From contig JAFVEU010000054.1 of assembly GCA_017475845.1 (NCBI GenBank), positions 1 through 14,662 on the forward strand: a stretch of DNA of 14,662 nucleotides, in the 5' to 3' direction. Source of the DNA: Lachnospiraceae bacterium (lineage in GTDB: Bacteria > Bacillota > Clostridia > Lachnospirales > Lachnospiraceae). The notes beneath the pieces were generated by a model. That model was given only the letters and a program-made list of their open reading frames with translations. It was not told where the DNA came from and did not search any database. Of this stretch, positions 1 through 6,381 are shown piece by piece; within the stretch, counting starts at the first letter, position 1, and the number at the start of each line of letters is the position of its first letter. The translations under genes and the position numbers were made by a program.

Positions 1-74
1 CACCTGCCCCTGCCGCCGAGGTTTTGTGATTCCAAGAGGGACGCAAGCGTTTATCCGGGGTATGGTATTCCGTT

Positions 75-104
75 TTGACGCGGGTGTTGAGATTATAGTA
101 TAAT
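75..104 (+). promoter_or_regulatory. Sigma-A-type promoter of the rml/export operon
   Basis: A -35 box TTGACG (75-80; 5 of 6 consensus bases) lies 18 bp upstream of a perfect -10 box TATAAT (99-104). Transcription would start near base 111, giving a leader of about 36 nt before the GTG start of rfbB. No other gene lies between it and rfbB. The tight packing downstream suggests that it can drive the genes through to about 12414. It is read from sequence match only; the 18-bp spacer is one base longer than ideal. Confidence 0.72.
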
Positions 105-133
105 AAAGTTTCGGAATCTTTGAGGAGCATCAT

Positions 134-140
134 AGGAGGA
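134..140 (+). promoter_or_regulatory. Ribosome binding site that fixes the rfbB start
   Basis: AGGAGGA at 134-140 is a near-perfect Shine-Dalgarno sequence, 6 nt before GTG at 147. It decides the start of rfbB: the open frame extends upstream to a TTG at 120, but that TTG has no such site. The product from 147 begins MKTYLVTGGAG, the usual beginning of this family, in which the first beta strand runs straight into the NAD-binding glycine loop. Confidence 0.85.
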
Positions 141-146
141 AAAGAA

Positions 147-1226
147 GTGAAGACATACCTTGTGACCGGCGGTGCCGGATTTATCGGTTCGAATTTCATT
201 CATTACATGTTCGGGAAATACGGGAAGGATATAAGGATAATAAACGTGGATTCCCTGACATATGCCGGAAATCTGGAGAACTTAAGCGGTATAGAAGAGA
301 AATATGACTACGGGTTCGTAAAGGCGGATATCCGTGACAGGGAGGCCATAAGGAAGGTCTTTAAGGAAAATGATATAGACTATGTGGTGAATTTCGCGGC
401 GGAGAGTCACGTGGACAGGAGTATTGAAAACCCCGAGATCTTTGTGGAGACTAATGTGCTGGGTACCCTTGTGATGCTGAATGCCGCAAAGGAAGCCTGG
501 GAGACGGAGGATGGTTATAAGGAGGGAAAGAGGTTCCTCCATGTTTCAACGGATGAGGTATACGGTTCCCTTGATGATCCCGAGGATTATTTCTATGAGG
601 ATACCCCCTATTCTCCCCACAGTCCCTATTCGGCCAGCAAGGCATCCTCTGATTTCCTTGTAAAGGCCTATGTGGATACCTATAAGTTCCCGGCGGTCAT
701 CACCAACTGTTCCAATAATTACGGGCCCTACCAGTTCCCGGAGAAGCTTATCCCCCTTATGATAAACAATGCTCTCCACGGGAAGGAGCTGCCGGTATAC
801 GGTGACGGAAAGAATGTCAGGGACTGGCTCTATGTGGATGACCACTGCAAGGGCATAGACATGGTGCTTAAGGGGGGACGCATCGGAGAGAAATACAATA
901 TCGGCGGACACAACGAAAAGGAAAATATTGAGATCATACATATAATCCTCGATACCCTTAAGGAGATACTTCCCGACAGTGATGAGAGGAAGAAGAATAT
1001 AAGCGAGGATCTGATAAGACACGTAACGGACAGAAAGGGCCATGACAGGCGCTATGCCATTGCACCGGACAAGATAAGGAAGGAACTGTCCTGGGAGCCT
1101 GAGACCAGGTTTGAGGAGGGCATCAGGAAGACCATTGAGTGGTATCTGTCCCATGAAGAGTGGATGGCCCATGTTACAAGCGGTGACTATCAGTCCTATT
1201 ATGAAAAGATGTATGCCGGGAGGTAA
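147..1226 (+). CDS. rfbB: dTDP-glucose 4,6-dehydratase (RmlB/RfbB)
   Basis: Second enzyme of dTDP-L-rhamnose synthesis: NAD-dependent conversion of dTDP-glucose to dTDP-4-keto-6-deoxyglucose in the cytosol. The 359-residue product is an extended short-chain dehydrogenase. It shows the Rossmann loop TGGAGFIG (7-14), the catalytic STDEVYG stretch (134-140, with Thr-Asp-Glu), and the YxxxK pair Tyr161/Lys165. NNYGPYQFPEKLIP (190-203) and GDGKNVRDWLYVDDH (219-233) are further typical family motifs. Length is normal. The GTG start at 147 is chosen for its AGGAGGA site; the frame stays open upstream to a TTG at 120, which would add nine atypical residues. The gene is first in the operon and ends 9 bp before rfbA. 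Identification is secure from motifs and from the neighbouring rfbA and rfbC. Confidence 0.96.
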   Translation: MKTYLVTGGAGFIGSNFIHYMFGKYGKDIRIINVDSLTYAGNLENLSGIEEKYDYGFVKADIRDREAIRKVFKENDIDYVVNFAAESHVDRSIENPEIFVETNVLGTLVMLNAAKEAWETEDGYKEGKRFLHVSTDEVYGSLDDPEDYFYEDTPYSPHSPYSASKASSDFLVKAYVDTYKFPAVITNCSNNYGPYQFPEKLIPLMINNALHGKELPVYGDGKNVRDWLYVDDHCKGIDMVLKGGRIGEKYNIGGHNEKENIEIIHIILDTLKEILPDSDERKKNISEDLIRHVTDRKGHDRRYAIAPDKIRKELSWEPETRFEEGIRKTIEWYLSHEEWMAHVTSGDYQSYYEKMYAGR

Positions 1227-1235
1227 AGGATCCAT

Positions 1236-2105
1236 ATGAAAGGAATAATACTTGCCGGAGGTTCCGGTACCAGGCTCTATCCTCTTACAAAGGCAGTATC
1301 CAAGCAGATGATGCCTGTTTATGACAAGCCCATGATCTATTATCCCCTGTCCGCTCTTATGCTGGCCGGGATAAGGGATATACTCATCATCTCCACAGAG
1401 AGGGATCTGCCGGCCTTTCAGGAACTCTTCGGAGACGGGTCGGAACTGGGGCTCAATTTCTCCTATAAGGTGCAGGCGGCACCCAACGGACTTGCGGAAG
1501 CTTTTATAATAGGTGCCGATTTCATCGGTAATGACAGGGTGGCCATGGTCCTTGGGGATAACATATTCTACGGCCAGAGCTTTTCAAAGGTATTGAAGGC
1601 AGCGGCTGCCAGGGAAGAGGGAGCCACGATCTTCGGCTATTACGTGAAGAACCCGAAGGAATACGGCGTGGTGGAGTTTGACAGTGAGGGAAGGGCGGTT
1701 TCCATAGAGGAAAAGCCCGAGCATCCCAAGTCAAAATATGCGGTCCCGGGACTCTATTTTTACGATAACGACGTGGTGGACATAGCTGCCAACGTGAAGC
1801 CTTCAGCCAGAGGAGAGCTGGAGATCACTTCGGTGAATAATGAGTATCTCCGGCGGGGAGATCTCTATGTGGAGACTCTGGGCAGGGGCTTTGCCTGGCT
1901 GGATACCGGAAGCCACGATTCCCTTCTGGATGCGGCGGATTTTGTGGCGGCTTTCCAGAAGAGGCAGGGATTATATATTTCCTGCATAGAGGAGATCGCA
2001 TATAAGAGAGGCTTTATCGACAGGGAGCAGCTCTTAAAGCTTTCCGAGCCTCTTAAGAAGACTGCATACGGGCAGTATCTGGTAGACATCGCGAATGGGC
2101 TTTAA
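1236..2105 (+). CDS. rfbA: Glucose-1-phosphate thymidylyltransferase (RmlA/RfbA)
   Basis: First step of the dTDP-sugar pathway: glucose-1-phosphate + dTTP to dTDP-glucose + pyrophosphate. The 289-residue protein has the normal length. It carries the nucleotide-binding signature GGSGTRLYPLTK (8-19) followed by KQMMPVYDKPMIYYPLS (23-39), the GLAEAF substrate loop (85-90), GDN (108-110) with the metal-binding Asp, EEKP (158-161) and WLDTGS (221-226). ATG 1236 follows rfbB by 9 bp, with GGGAGG at 1218-1223 as ribosome site. Its last 11 bases overlap the start of the GH25 gene, so the two are probably translationally coupled. The phosphoglucomutase at the far end of the window could supply its substrate. 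RmlA proteins are allosterically inhibited by dTDP-rhamnose in characterised species; that is family knowledge and is not visible here. Confidence 0.96.
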   Translation: MKGIILAGGSGTRLYPLTKAVSKQMMPVYDKPMIYYPLSALMLAGIRDILIISTERDLPAFQELFGDGSELGLNFSYKVQAAPNGLAEAFIIGADFIGNDRVAMVLGDNIFYGQSFSKVLKAAAAREEGATIFGYYVKNPKEYGVVEFDSEGRAVSIEEKPEHPKSKYAVPGLYFYDNDVVDIAANVKPSARGELEITSVNNEYLRRGDLYVETLGRGFAWLDTGSHDSLLDAADFVAAFQKRQGLYISCIEEIAYKRGFIDREQLLKLSEPLKKTAYGQYLVDIANGL

Positions 2106-3354
2106 GCATTTCCGTATAATCGCGGTCGCAGCCGCAATACTGGTTGTGGCCGCTTTCTTTGTGTTTCTCCTTAATTCCCGGGGGAGGGTTTTGACCCGGG
2201 GAGAGGGAGAAAGGGAAGCTCTTCTGCCGGAAAAAGAGACCGGGGGCAGCGAGGAATTTAAGGATATAAAAGAAGCCGGATTAAATAAGGCTGAGGACAG
2301 GTTAAGGGAAGAAGAGAAGGAAAAGGAAGGACCCGGGGAAGAATCTGATACGGAAGGATGGCCCCATGTGGAAATGCTCCTGTCCTCCGTAAATAAGGAC
2401 CTTAAGATAATGATCACAAGGGACGGCGCCCTGGTCACCGGGGTTCCCTTTAGGACGGAGATCACAAGGGACGGAGAGGTACTGGAATACGAGGACAGTG
2501 ACATGGACGGAGTCATTTCCGCAGCAGACCTTCCGGGAGGAAAGTATTCGGTCCGGCTTAAGCCCGCAGAGGGTTATATAACCCCCGAAAGCCCGTCAAC
2601 CCTTACTGTGAGGAGCAGCATCACATACCAGACGGTGGCCTATATAAGGACCCTTATCCGTACTGAGGATGAGATAGATGTGGCGAATGAGGACACGGCG
2701 GAGCTGGGTGAGGAGGATGACGGAAAGCTCTTAAATGAAGGAAAGATAGAGCTTGAAAGCGGCACCGTAGGCATAGATGTTTCAAAGTATAACAGGGATA
2801 TAGACTGGGAAAAGGTAAAGGCTTCCGGAATAGAGTATGCCATCATAAGGCTTGGATACAGAGGGTCCGGTACGGGCTCCCTGGTGGAGGATCCCTATTA
2901 TGAAAGGAATATAAGAGGTGCCAGGGAAGCGGGGCTAAAGACCGGGGTATATTTCTTTACCCAGGCCTTAAATGAGACCGAGGCCGTAGAGGAAGCAAGT
3001 ATGGTCTGCGCTCTCTGCCCTAAGGAGGATCTGGATCTTCCGGTGTTTCTGGATGTGGAATCCTCGGGAGGCAGGGGAGACCCGGTGGCGAAGGATCAGA
3101 GGACAGCCAATATCAGGGCCTTTGTGGAAACCCTTCAGGCCAGGGGCTACAGTGCCGGAGTCTATGCCAATAAGAAGTGGCTCACCTCGTATATCAATGC
3201 CGGGGAGTTATCGGATTTCCCCATATGGCTCGCACAGTACAAGGTAAGCCGCCCGACCTATGAAGGAAAATATGATGCCTGGCAGTACTCCTCAAAGGGG
3301 CATGTGGAAGGCATAGAAGGATACGTGGATCTGGATCTGAACATATCACTGTGA
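2095..3354 (+). CDS. Membrane-anchored GH25 lysozyme-like peptidoglycan hydrolase
   Basis: The 419-residue protein has four visible parts. A short basic N-terminus and one hydrophobic segment (about 8-26) look like a signal-anchor. A highly charged Glu/Lys-rich linker follows (about 30-95). Next is a small beta-rich domain (about 100-185) resembling Cna-B/SpaA-type modules, ending in an L..G.Y.V.L....GY pattern and containing an EF-hand-like loop at 134-145. The C-terminal GH25 domain (about 224-419) has GIDVSKYN (Asp228), PVFLDVE (Asp320 and Glu322, the expected acidic catalytic residues), WLAQY and a terminal DAWQYSS...VDLDLN. GH25 enzymes cleave the MurNAc-GlcNAc bond of peptidoglycan, so this one should act outside the membrane. 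The ATG at 2095 lies inside the end of rfbA (11-nt overlap) with no strong ribosome site, suggesting coupled translation. It is unusual inside an rml gene set and may prepare wall sites for polymer attachment (inference). Confidence 0.88.
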   Translation: MGFKHFRIIAVAAAILVVAAFFVFLLNSRGRVLTRGEGEREALLPEKETGGSEEFKDIKEAGLNKAEDRLREEEKEKEGPGEESDTEGWPHVEMLLSSVNKDLKIMITRDGALVTGVPFRTEITRDGEVLEYEDSDMDGVISAADLPGGKYSVRLKPAEGYITPESPSTLTVRSSITYQTVAYIRTLIRTEDEIDVANEDTAELGEEDDGKLLNEGKIELESGTVGIDVSKYNRDIDWEKVKASGIEYAIIRLGYRGSGTGSLVEDPYYERNIRGAREAGLKTGVYFFTQALNETEAVEEASMVCALCPKEDLDLPVFLDVESSGGRGDPVAKDQRTANIRAFVETLQARGYSAGVYANKKWLTSYINAGELSDFPIWLAQYKVSRPTYEGKYDAWQYSSKGHVEGIEGYVDLDLNISL

Positions 3355-3365
3355 GGAGAGTGTCT

Positions 3366-3434
3366 ATGCCGGAGCTTTCCGGGAAGGCAGGTCTCAGGGG
3401 GAAAGGAGATTTTTCGGGACAATGGGACAGATAA
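3366..3434 (+). CDS. Possible 22-residue leader ORF ahead of rfbC
   Basis: An ATG at 3366 follows a GGAG site (3355-3358) by 7 nt. It opens a 22-codon frame that begins MPELSGKAGL and stops at 3432-3434, 13 nt inside rfbC. The rfbC ribosome site (AGGAG at 3404-3408) lies within this frame, so translating it could control rfbC initiation. I see no recognisable domain. The frame may be chance: it is short and fills the 67-bp gap between two larger genes. Confidence is low. Confidence 0.2.
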   Translation: MPELSGKAGLRGKGDFSGQWDR

Positions 3435-3976
3435 GAGTTGAAACATGCGATATTGAGGGATTAAAGGTGCTTATCCCCGAAGTATTCGGAGATGAAAGAG
3501 GATACTTCATGGAGACCTACAGGAGGGATCAGTTTACCGAAGAAGGCATACCGGTGGAGTTTGTCCAGGATAACCAGTCTTCTTCGGTAAAGGGTGTGCT
3601 CCGGGGGATGCACTTCCAGATAAACCATCCCCAGGCAAAGCTTGTCCGGGTGATAAAGGGCAGGGTTTACGACGTGGCGGTGGATCTGAGAAAGGGCTCA
3701 AAGACCTTCGGAAAGTGGTTCGGGGTGGAGCTCTCGAGCGAGAACAAGAAGATGCTCTATATACCAAGGAGCTTTGCCCACGGCTTTTTAGTGCTCTCGG
3801 ATACAGCGGAATTTGTTTATAAATGTGATGATTTCTTCCACCCCGGGGATGACGGGGGGCTCAGGTACAACGACCCGGACATAGGGATAGTCTGGCCTGA
3901 TGAGATAAGACCGGAGGATATGAACATCAATGACAGGGACAGGAACTGGCCGGATTTCAGGGCCCAGTTTGGATAA
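3422..3976 (+). CDS. rfbC: dTDP-4-dehydrorhamnose 3,5-epimerase (RmlC/RfbC)
   Basis: Third step of the pathway: double epimerisation of dTDP-4-keto-6-deoxyglucose to dTDP-4-keto-L-rhamnose. The 184-residue cupin has normal length. It has VFGDERGYFMETY (21-33), RGMHFQ (61-66) with the catalytic base His64, the VKGVLRG and RVIKGRVYDVAVDLR strands, IPRSFAHGFLVLSD (114-127) and the general-acid Tyr133 in FVYK. The ATG at 3422 is preceded by AGGAG (3404-3408) at an unusually long 13-nt spacing. No better in-frame start exists, and MGQIRVE...IEGL fits the Gram-positive form of the family. The 3' end overlaps the permease gene. The reductase RmlD, which would complete dTDP-L-rhamnose, is not in the window. 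Confidence 0.95.
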   Translation: MGQIRVETCDIEGLKVLIPEVFGDERGYFMETYRRDQFTEEGIPVEFVQDNQSSSVKGVLRGMHFQINHPQAKLVRVIKGRVYDVAVDLRKGSKTFGKWFGVELSSENKKMLYIPRSFAHGFLVLSDTAEFVYKCDDFFHPGDDGGLRYNDPDIGIVWPDEIRPEDMNINDRDRNWPDFRAQFG

Positions 3977-4946
3977 ATACAGGAAAAAGGTGATAATAGC
4001 GGCGGTGGTCATCGTCGCTCTCTGGAATGCCTATATCATTTTCCACAGCAATGAGCTTGCGGATCCCATGCAGGAGATACTTAAAAAGGTGATATCCTGC
4101 TGTATGCTTGACGCTGCCCTCATAGGCTTTATTTTAGGCTATGACAGGATAGTAACCCTGCCTGTGGAGCTCTATGAGAACAGGGAGCTCATATGGAAGC
4201 TTTCCTTAAATGATTTCAAGTCGAAATACGCAGGCTCGTACCTGGGTATTTTCTGGGCCTTTGTACAGCCCGTGGTCACGGTACTTGTGTACTGGTTTGT
4301 GTTTTCCGTAGGGGCCAGGACAGATATTACCGGAGAGACCACCTATCCCTTTGTGCTCTGGCTTATCGCAGGCATTACCCCCTGGTTCTTTTTCGCGGAT
4401 GCCTGGGGACAGGGTACCAGCGCCCTGCTTTCATATCAGTTCCTTGTAAAAAAGGTGGTCTTTAAGATAAGCATCCTTCCGATAATCAAGGTGATAAGCG
4501 CTCTTTTTATCCACCTTTTCCTGACTCTTGTGGCCTGCGTCCTTCTTATAGGCTGCGGGTATTATCCCACTGTTTACTGGCTGCAGCTCCCCTATTTCAC
4601 CTTCTGTGTCTTTTTCCTGGTGCTGGGCTTAAGCTATGTGACCTGTTCCATAGTGGTATTCTTCAGGGATCTGGGGCAGATAATAAGCATAACCCTTCAG
4701 GTGGGAGTGTGGATAACGCCTATCATGTGGCATATAGAAGCGCTGCCAAGACCTTTTCAGGTCCTGTTCAAGCTGAACCCCGTCTATTATGTGGTAGACG
4801 GATACAGGATGGCGCTTTTAGATAAGATGTGGTTCTGGGAGCACTTTTATTCCACCGCTTACTTCTGGATCTTTTCCACGGTGATGTTCTTATTCGGTGC
4901 CCTGGTATTTAAGAGACTCAAAGTGCATTTTGCGGATGTTCTTTAA
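3930..4946 (+). CDS. wzm: ABC-2 polysaccharide export permease (Wzm/TagG family)
   Basis: Membrane subunit of an ATP-driven exporter for lipid-linked polysaccharide (O-antigen, teichoic-acid or rhamnan type). The core, from about residue 85, shows the family opening ELIWKLSLNDFKSKYAGSYLG (84-104) followed by FWAFVQPVVTVLVYWFVF and five or six further hydrophobic segments (near 105-127, 139-157, 183-207, 220-240, 250-268, 308-327). The KLNPVYYVVDGYR motif (281-293) is also typical. Unusual is an N-terminal extension holding two extra hydrophobic segments (about 21-38 and 53-70), absent from ordinary TagG/Wzm. The start is uncertain: ATG 3930 has GGAGGA (3913-3918) upstream but overlaps rfbC by 47 bp; TTG 3969 is an alternative giving 13 fewer residues. 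The partner ATPase follows after 98 bp. Confidence 0.9.
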   Translation: MTGTGTGRISGPSLDKYRKKVIIAAVVIVALWNAYIIFHSNELADPMQEILKKVISCCMLDAALIGFILGYDRIVTLPVELYENRELIWKLSLNDFKSKYAGSYLGIFWAFVQPVVTVLVYWFVFSVGARTDITGETTYPFVLWLIAGITPWFFFADAWGQGTSALLSYQFLVKKVVFKISILPIIKVISALFIHLFLTLVACVLLIGCGYYPTVYWLQLPYFTFCVFFLVLGLSYVTCSIVVFFRDLGQIISITLQVGVWITPIMWHIEALPRPFQVLFKLNPVYYVVDGYRMALLDKMWFWEHFYSTAYFWIFSTVMFLFGALVFKRLKVHFADVL

Positions 4947-4952
4947 ATTGTT

Positions 4953-4977
4953 TCAGGCCTTCTGAAGAACGGCCTGA
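4953..4977 (+). other. Stable hairpin between permease and ATPase genes
   Basis: TCAGGCC (4953-4959) pairs perfectly with GGCCTGA (4971-4977). The 11-nt interior can add three more pairs (4960-4962 with 4967-4969) closed by a TGAA tetraloop, leaving C4970 bulged. No T-run follows, so it is not a standard terminator. It begins 6 nt after the permease stop and lies in the 98-bp gap before the ATPase. It could set the ratio of the two subunits through partial termination or mRNA protection (inference). Confidence 0.45.
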
Positions 4978-5044
4978 TATGCAGCACCGGCCCTTTGGCA
5001 CATACGGATCTTAACGGGCAGGTGTTAAAAGCGGGAAAGGGATC

Positions 5045-6340
5045 ATGGAAACAGCTATAAGCGTAGAACATCTGAATAAGATATATAAGCTTTACGACAG
5101 GCAGCGGGACAGGGTAAGGGATGCCCTGGGGCTTACAAAGAAGCAGCTCTATCACGAGCACTATGCCCTTAAGGATGTGTCCCTGTCCGTAAAGCAGGGG
5201 GAGACCGTGGGTATCATCGGTACCAACGGCTCCGGTAAGTCTACCCTCTTAAAGATAATAACCGGGGTCCTTACCCCCAGCTCCGGCAGCGTTTCCATAA
5301 ACGGCAGGATCTCAGCCCTTCTGGAGCTTGGCGCCGGGTTCAATATGGAATTCACCGGCATCGAGAATATTTACTTAAACGGCACCATGACCGGTTTTTC
5401 CAAGGCGGAGATCGACAGCAAACTAGAGGATATTCTGGATTTTGCGGACATAGGGGACTTTGCTTATCAGCAGGTGAAGACCTATTCCAGCGGAATGTTC
5501 GTAAGACTGGCCTTTGCCGTGGCCATCAATATCGATCCGGAGATACTCATAGTGGATGAGGCCCTTTCCGTTGGGGATGTGTTCTTCCAGAACAAATGCT
5601 ATCATAAATTCGAGGAATTCAGGAAAGCCGGAAAGACCATACTCTTTGTGAGCCATGACCTGTCCAGCATAAGCAAGTACTGTGACAGAGTGGTGCTCCT
5701 TGACCGGGGAAGAAAGATAGCGGAGGGAGTGCCCAAAGAGATCATCGACATGTATAAAAAGGTTCTGGTGCATCAGCTGGATCAGGATCCTTCGGACCGG
5801 AAGGAAAGCCTTAACCGGAACAGGGATGTAGGAGAAGGGAAAAAGAGATGGCAGGACAGGATGAGCTTAAATCCCTCCTTTGACAGCTACGGGAACGGCC
5901 TCGCGGATATCATTGATTTCTGCTGTATAGATAACAGCGGTCAGATAACCAACACCGTTATCAAGGGAGACAGCTTCTCCATAAGGGTCAAATGCCTGTT
6001 CCATGAAAGGATATCCGAGCCCATCATTGCCGTGTCCTTTAAGAACAGGATGGGAGTAGAGATAACCGGTACAAATACCATGTTTGAAAAGGTGGATACC
6101 GGGGAGCCGGTGGAAAATGACATACTGACTGCCACCTTTACCCAGGATATGTCCCTTCAGGGAGGAGAGTATCTCATATCATTGGGATTGGTGGGATACA
6201 GGAACGGCGAATTTACGGTCTATCACAGGATGTATGATATATTCAGCATCAACTGCATATCCTCCAGGGATACTACCGGCTACTACGATATGGGCATGGA
6301 GACCACGGTTGAAAAGAGCCGTTATACAGGGGAGAACTGA
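5045..6340 (+). CDS. wzt: ABC exporter ATPase with C-terminal glycan-recognition domain (Wzt-like)
   Basis: ATP-binding partner of the preceding permease, on the cytoplasmic face. Residues about 1-240 form a TagH/Wzt-type nucleotide-binding domain: Walker A GTNGSGKST (59-67), LGAGFNMEFTGIENIYLNG (95-113, typical of polysaccharide exporters), signature YSSGM (147-151), Walker B ILIVDE (167-172) and H-loop His204 in SHD. After a charged linker (about 245-272), residues about 275-420 form an all-beta domain beginning ...GNGLADIIDF and containing KGDSFSIRV and LQGGEYLISLGL. This matches the C-terminal domain of Wzt proteins that bind the modified non-reducing end of the exported chain. ATG 5045 has AAAGGGA just upstream. 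The 431-residue length fits long-type Wzt (E. coli O8/O9a style) rather than the short form without this domain. Confidence 0.92.
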   Translation: METAISVEHLNKIYKLYDRQRDRVRDALGLTKKQLYHEHYALKDVSLSVKQGETVGIIGTNGSGKSTLLKIITGVLTPSSGSVSINGRISALLELGAGFNMEFTGIENIYLNGTMTGFSKAEIDSKLEDILDFADIGDFAYQQVKTYSSGMFVRLAFAVAINIDPEILIVDEALSVGDVFFQNKCYHKFEEFRKAGKTILFVSHDLSSISKYCDRVVLLDRGRKIAEGVPKEIIDMYKKVLVHQLDQDPSDRKESLNRNRDVGEGKKRWQDRMSLNPSFDSYGNGLADIIDFCCIDNSGQITNTVIKGDSFSIRVKCLFHERISEPIIAVSFKNRMGVEITGTNTMFEKVDTGEPVENDILTATFTQDMSLQGGEYLISLGLVGYRNGEFTVYHRMYDIFSINCISSRDTTGYYDMGMETTVEKSRYTGEN

Positions 6341-6381
6341 AGTATCAAAAGGGTTGACGGACAGCGGAGACAGATACATAT

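Noticed and set aside
3..29. Possible C-terminal tail of an upstream gene (PAPAAEVL then TGA)
   Set aside because: Only eight codons are visible and all three frames are open over this short stretch, so it cannot be told from chance.
41..50. Palindrome ACGCAAGCGT as a terminator before the operon promoter
   Set aside because: The stem is 4 bp with a 2-nt loop and lacks a following T-run.
120..146. Upstream TTG start for rfbB at 120
   Set aside because: It adds nine residues ahead of the Rossmann strand, which is not usual for the family, and the AGGAGGA site at 134-140 points to GTG 147.
546..1235. Long open frame on the - strand opposite rfbB
   Set aside because: It mirrors the codon bias of a certain gene on the + strand, has no recognisable motif and no ribosome site that I trust.
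2412..2474. 15-nt direct repeat GATCACAAGGGACGG at 2412-2426 and 2460-2474
   Set aside because: It encodes ITRDG twice, 16 codons apart, in a beta module; two copies do not make a repeat array and it is probably a local coding coincidence.
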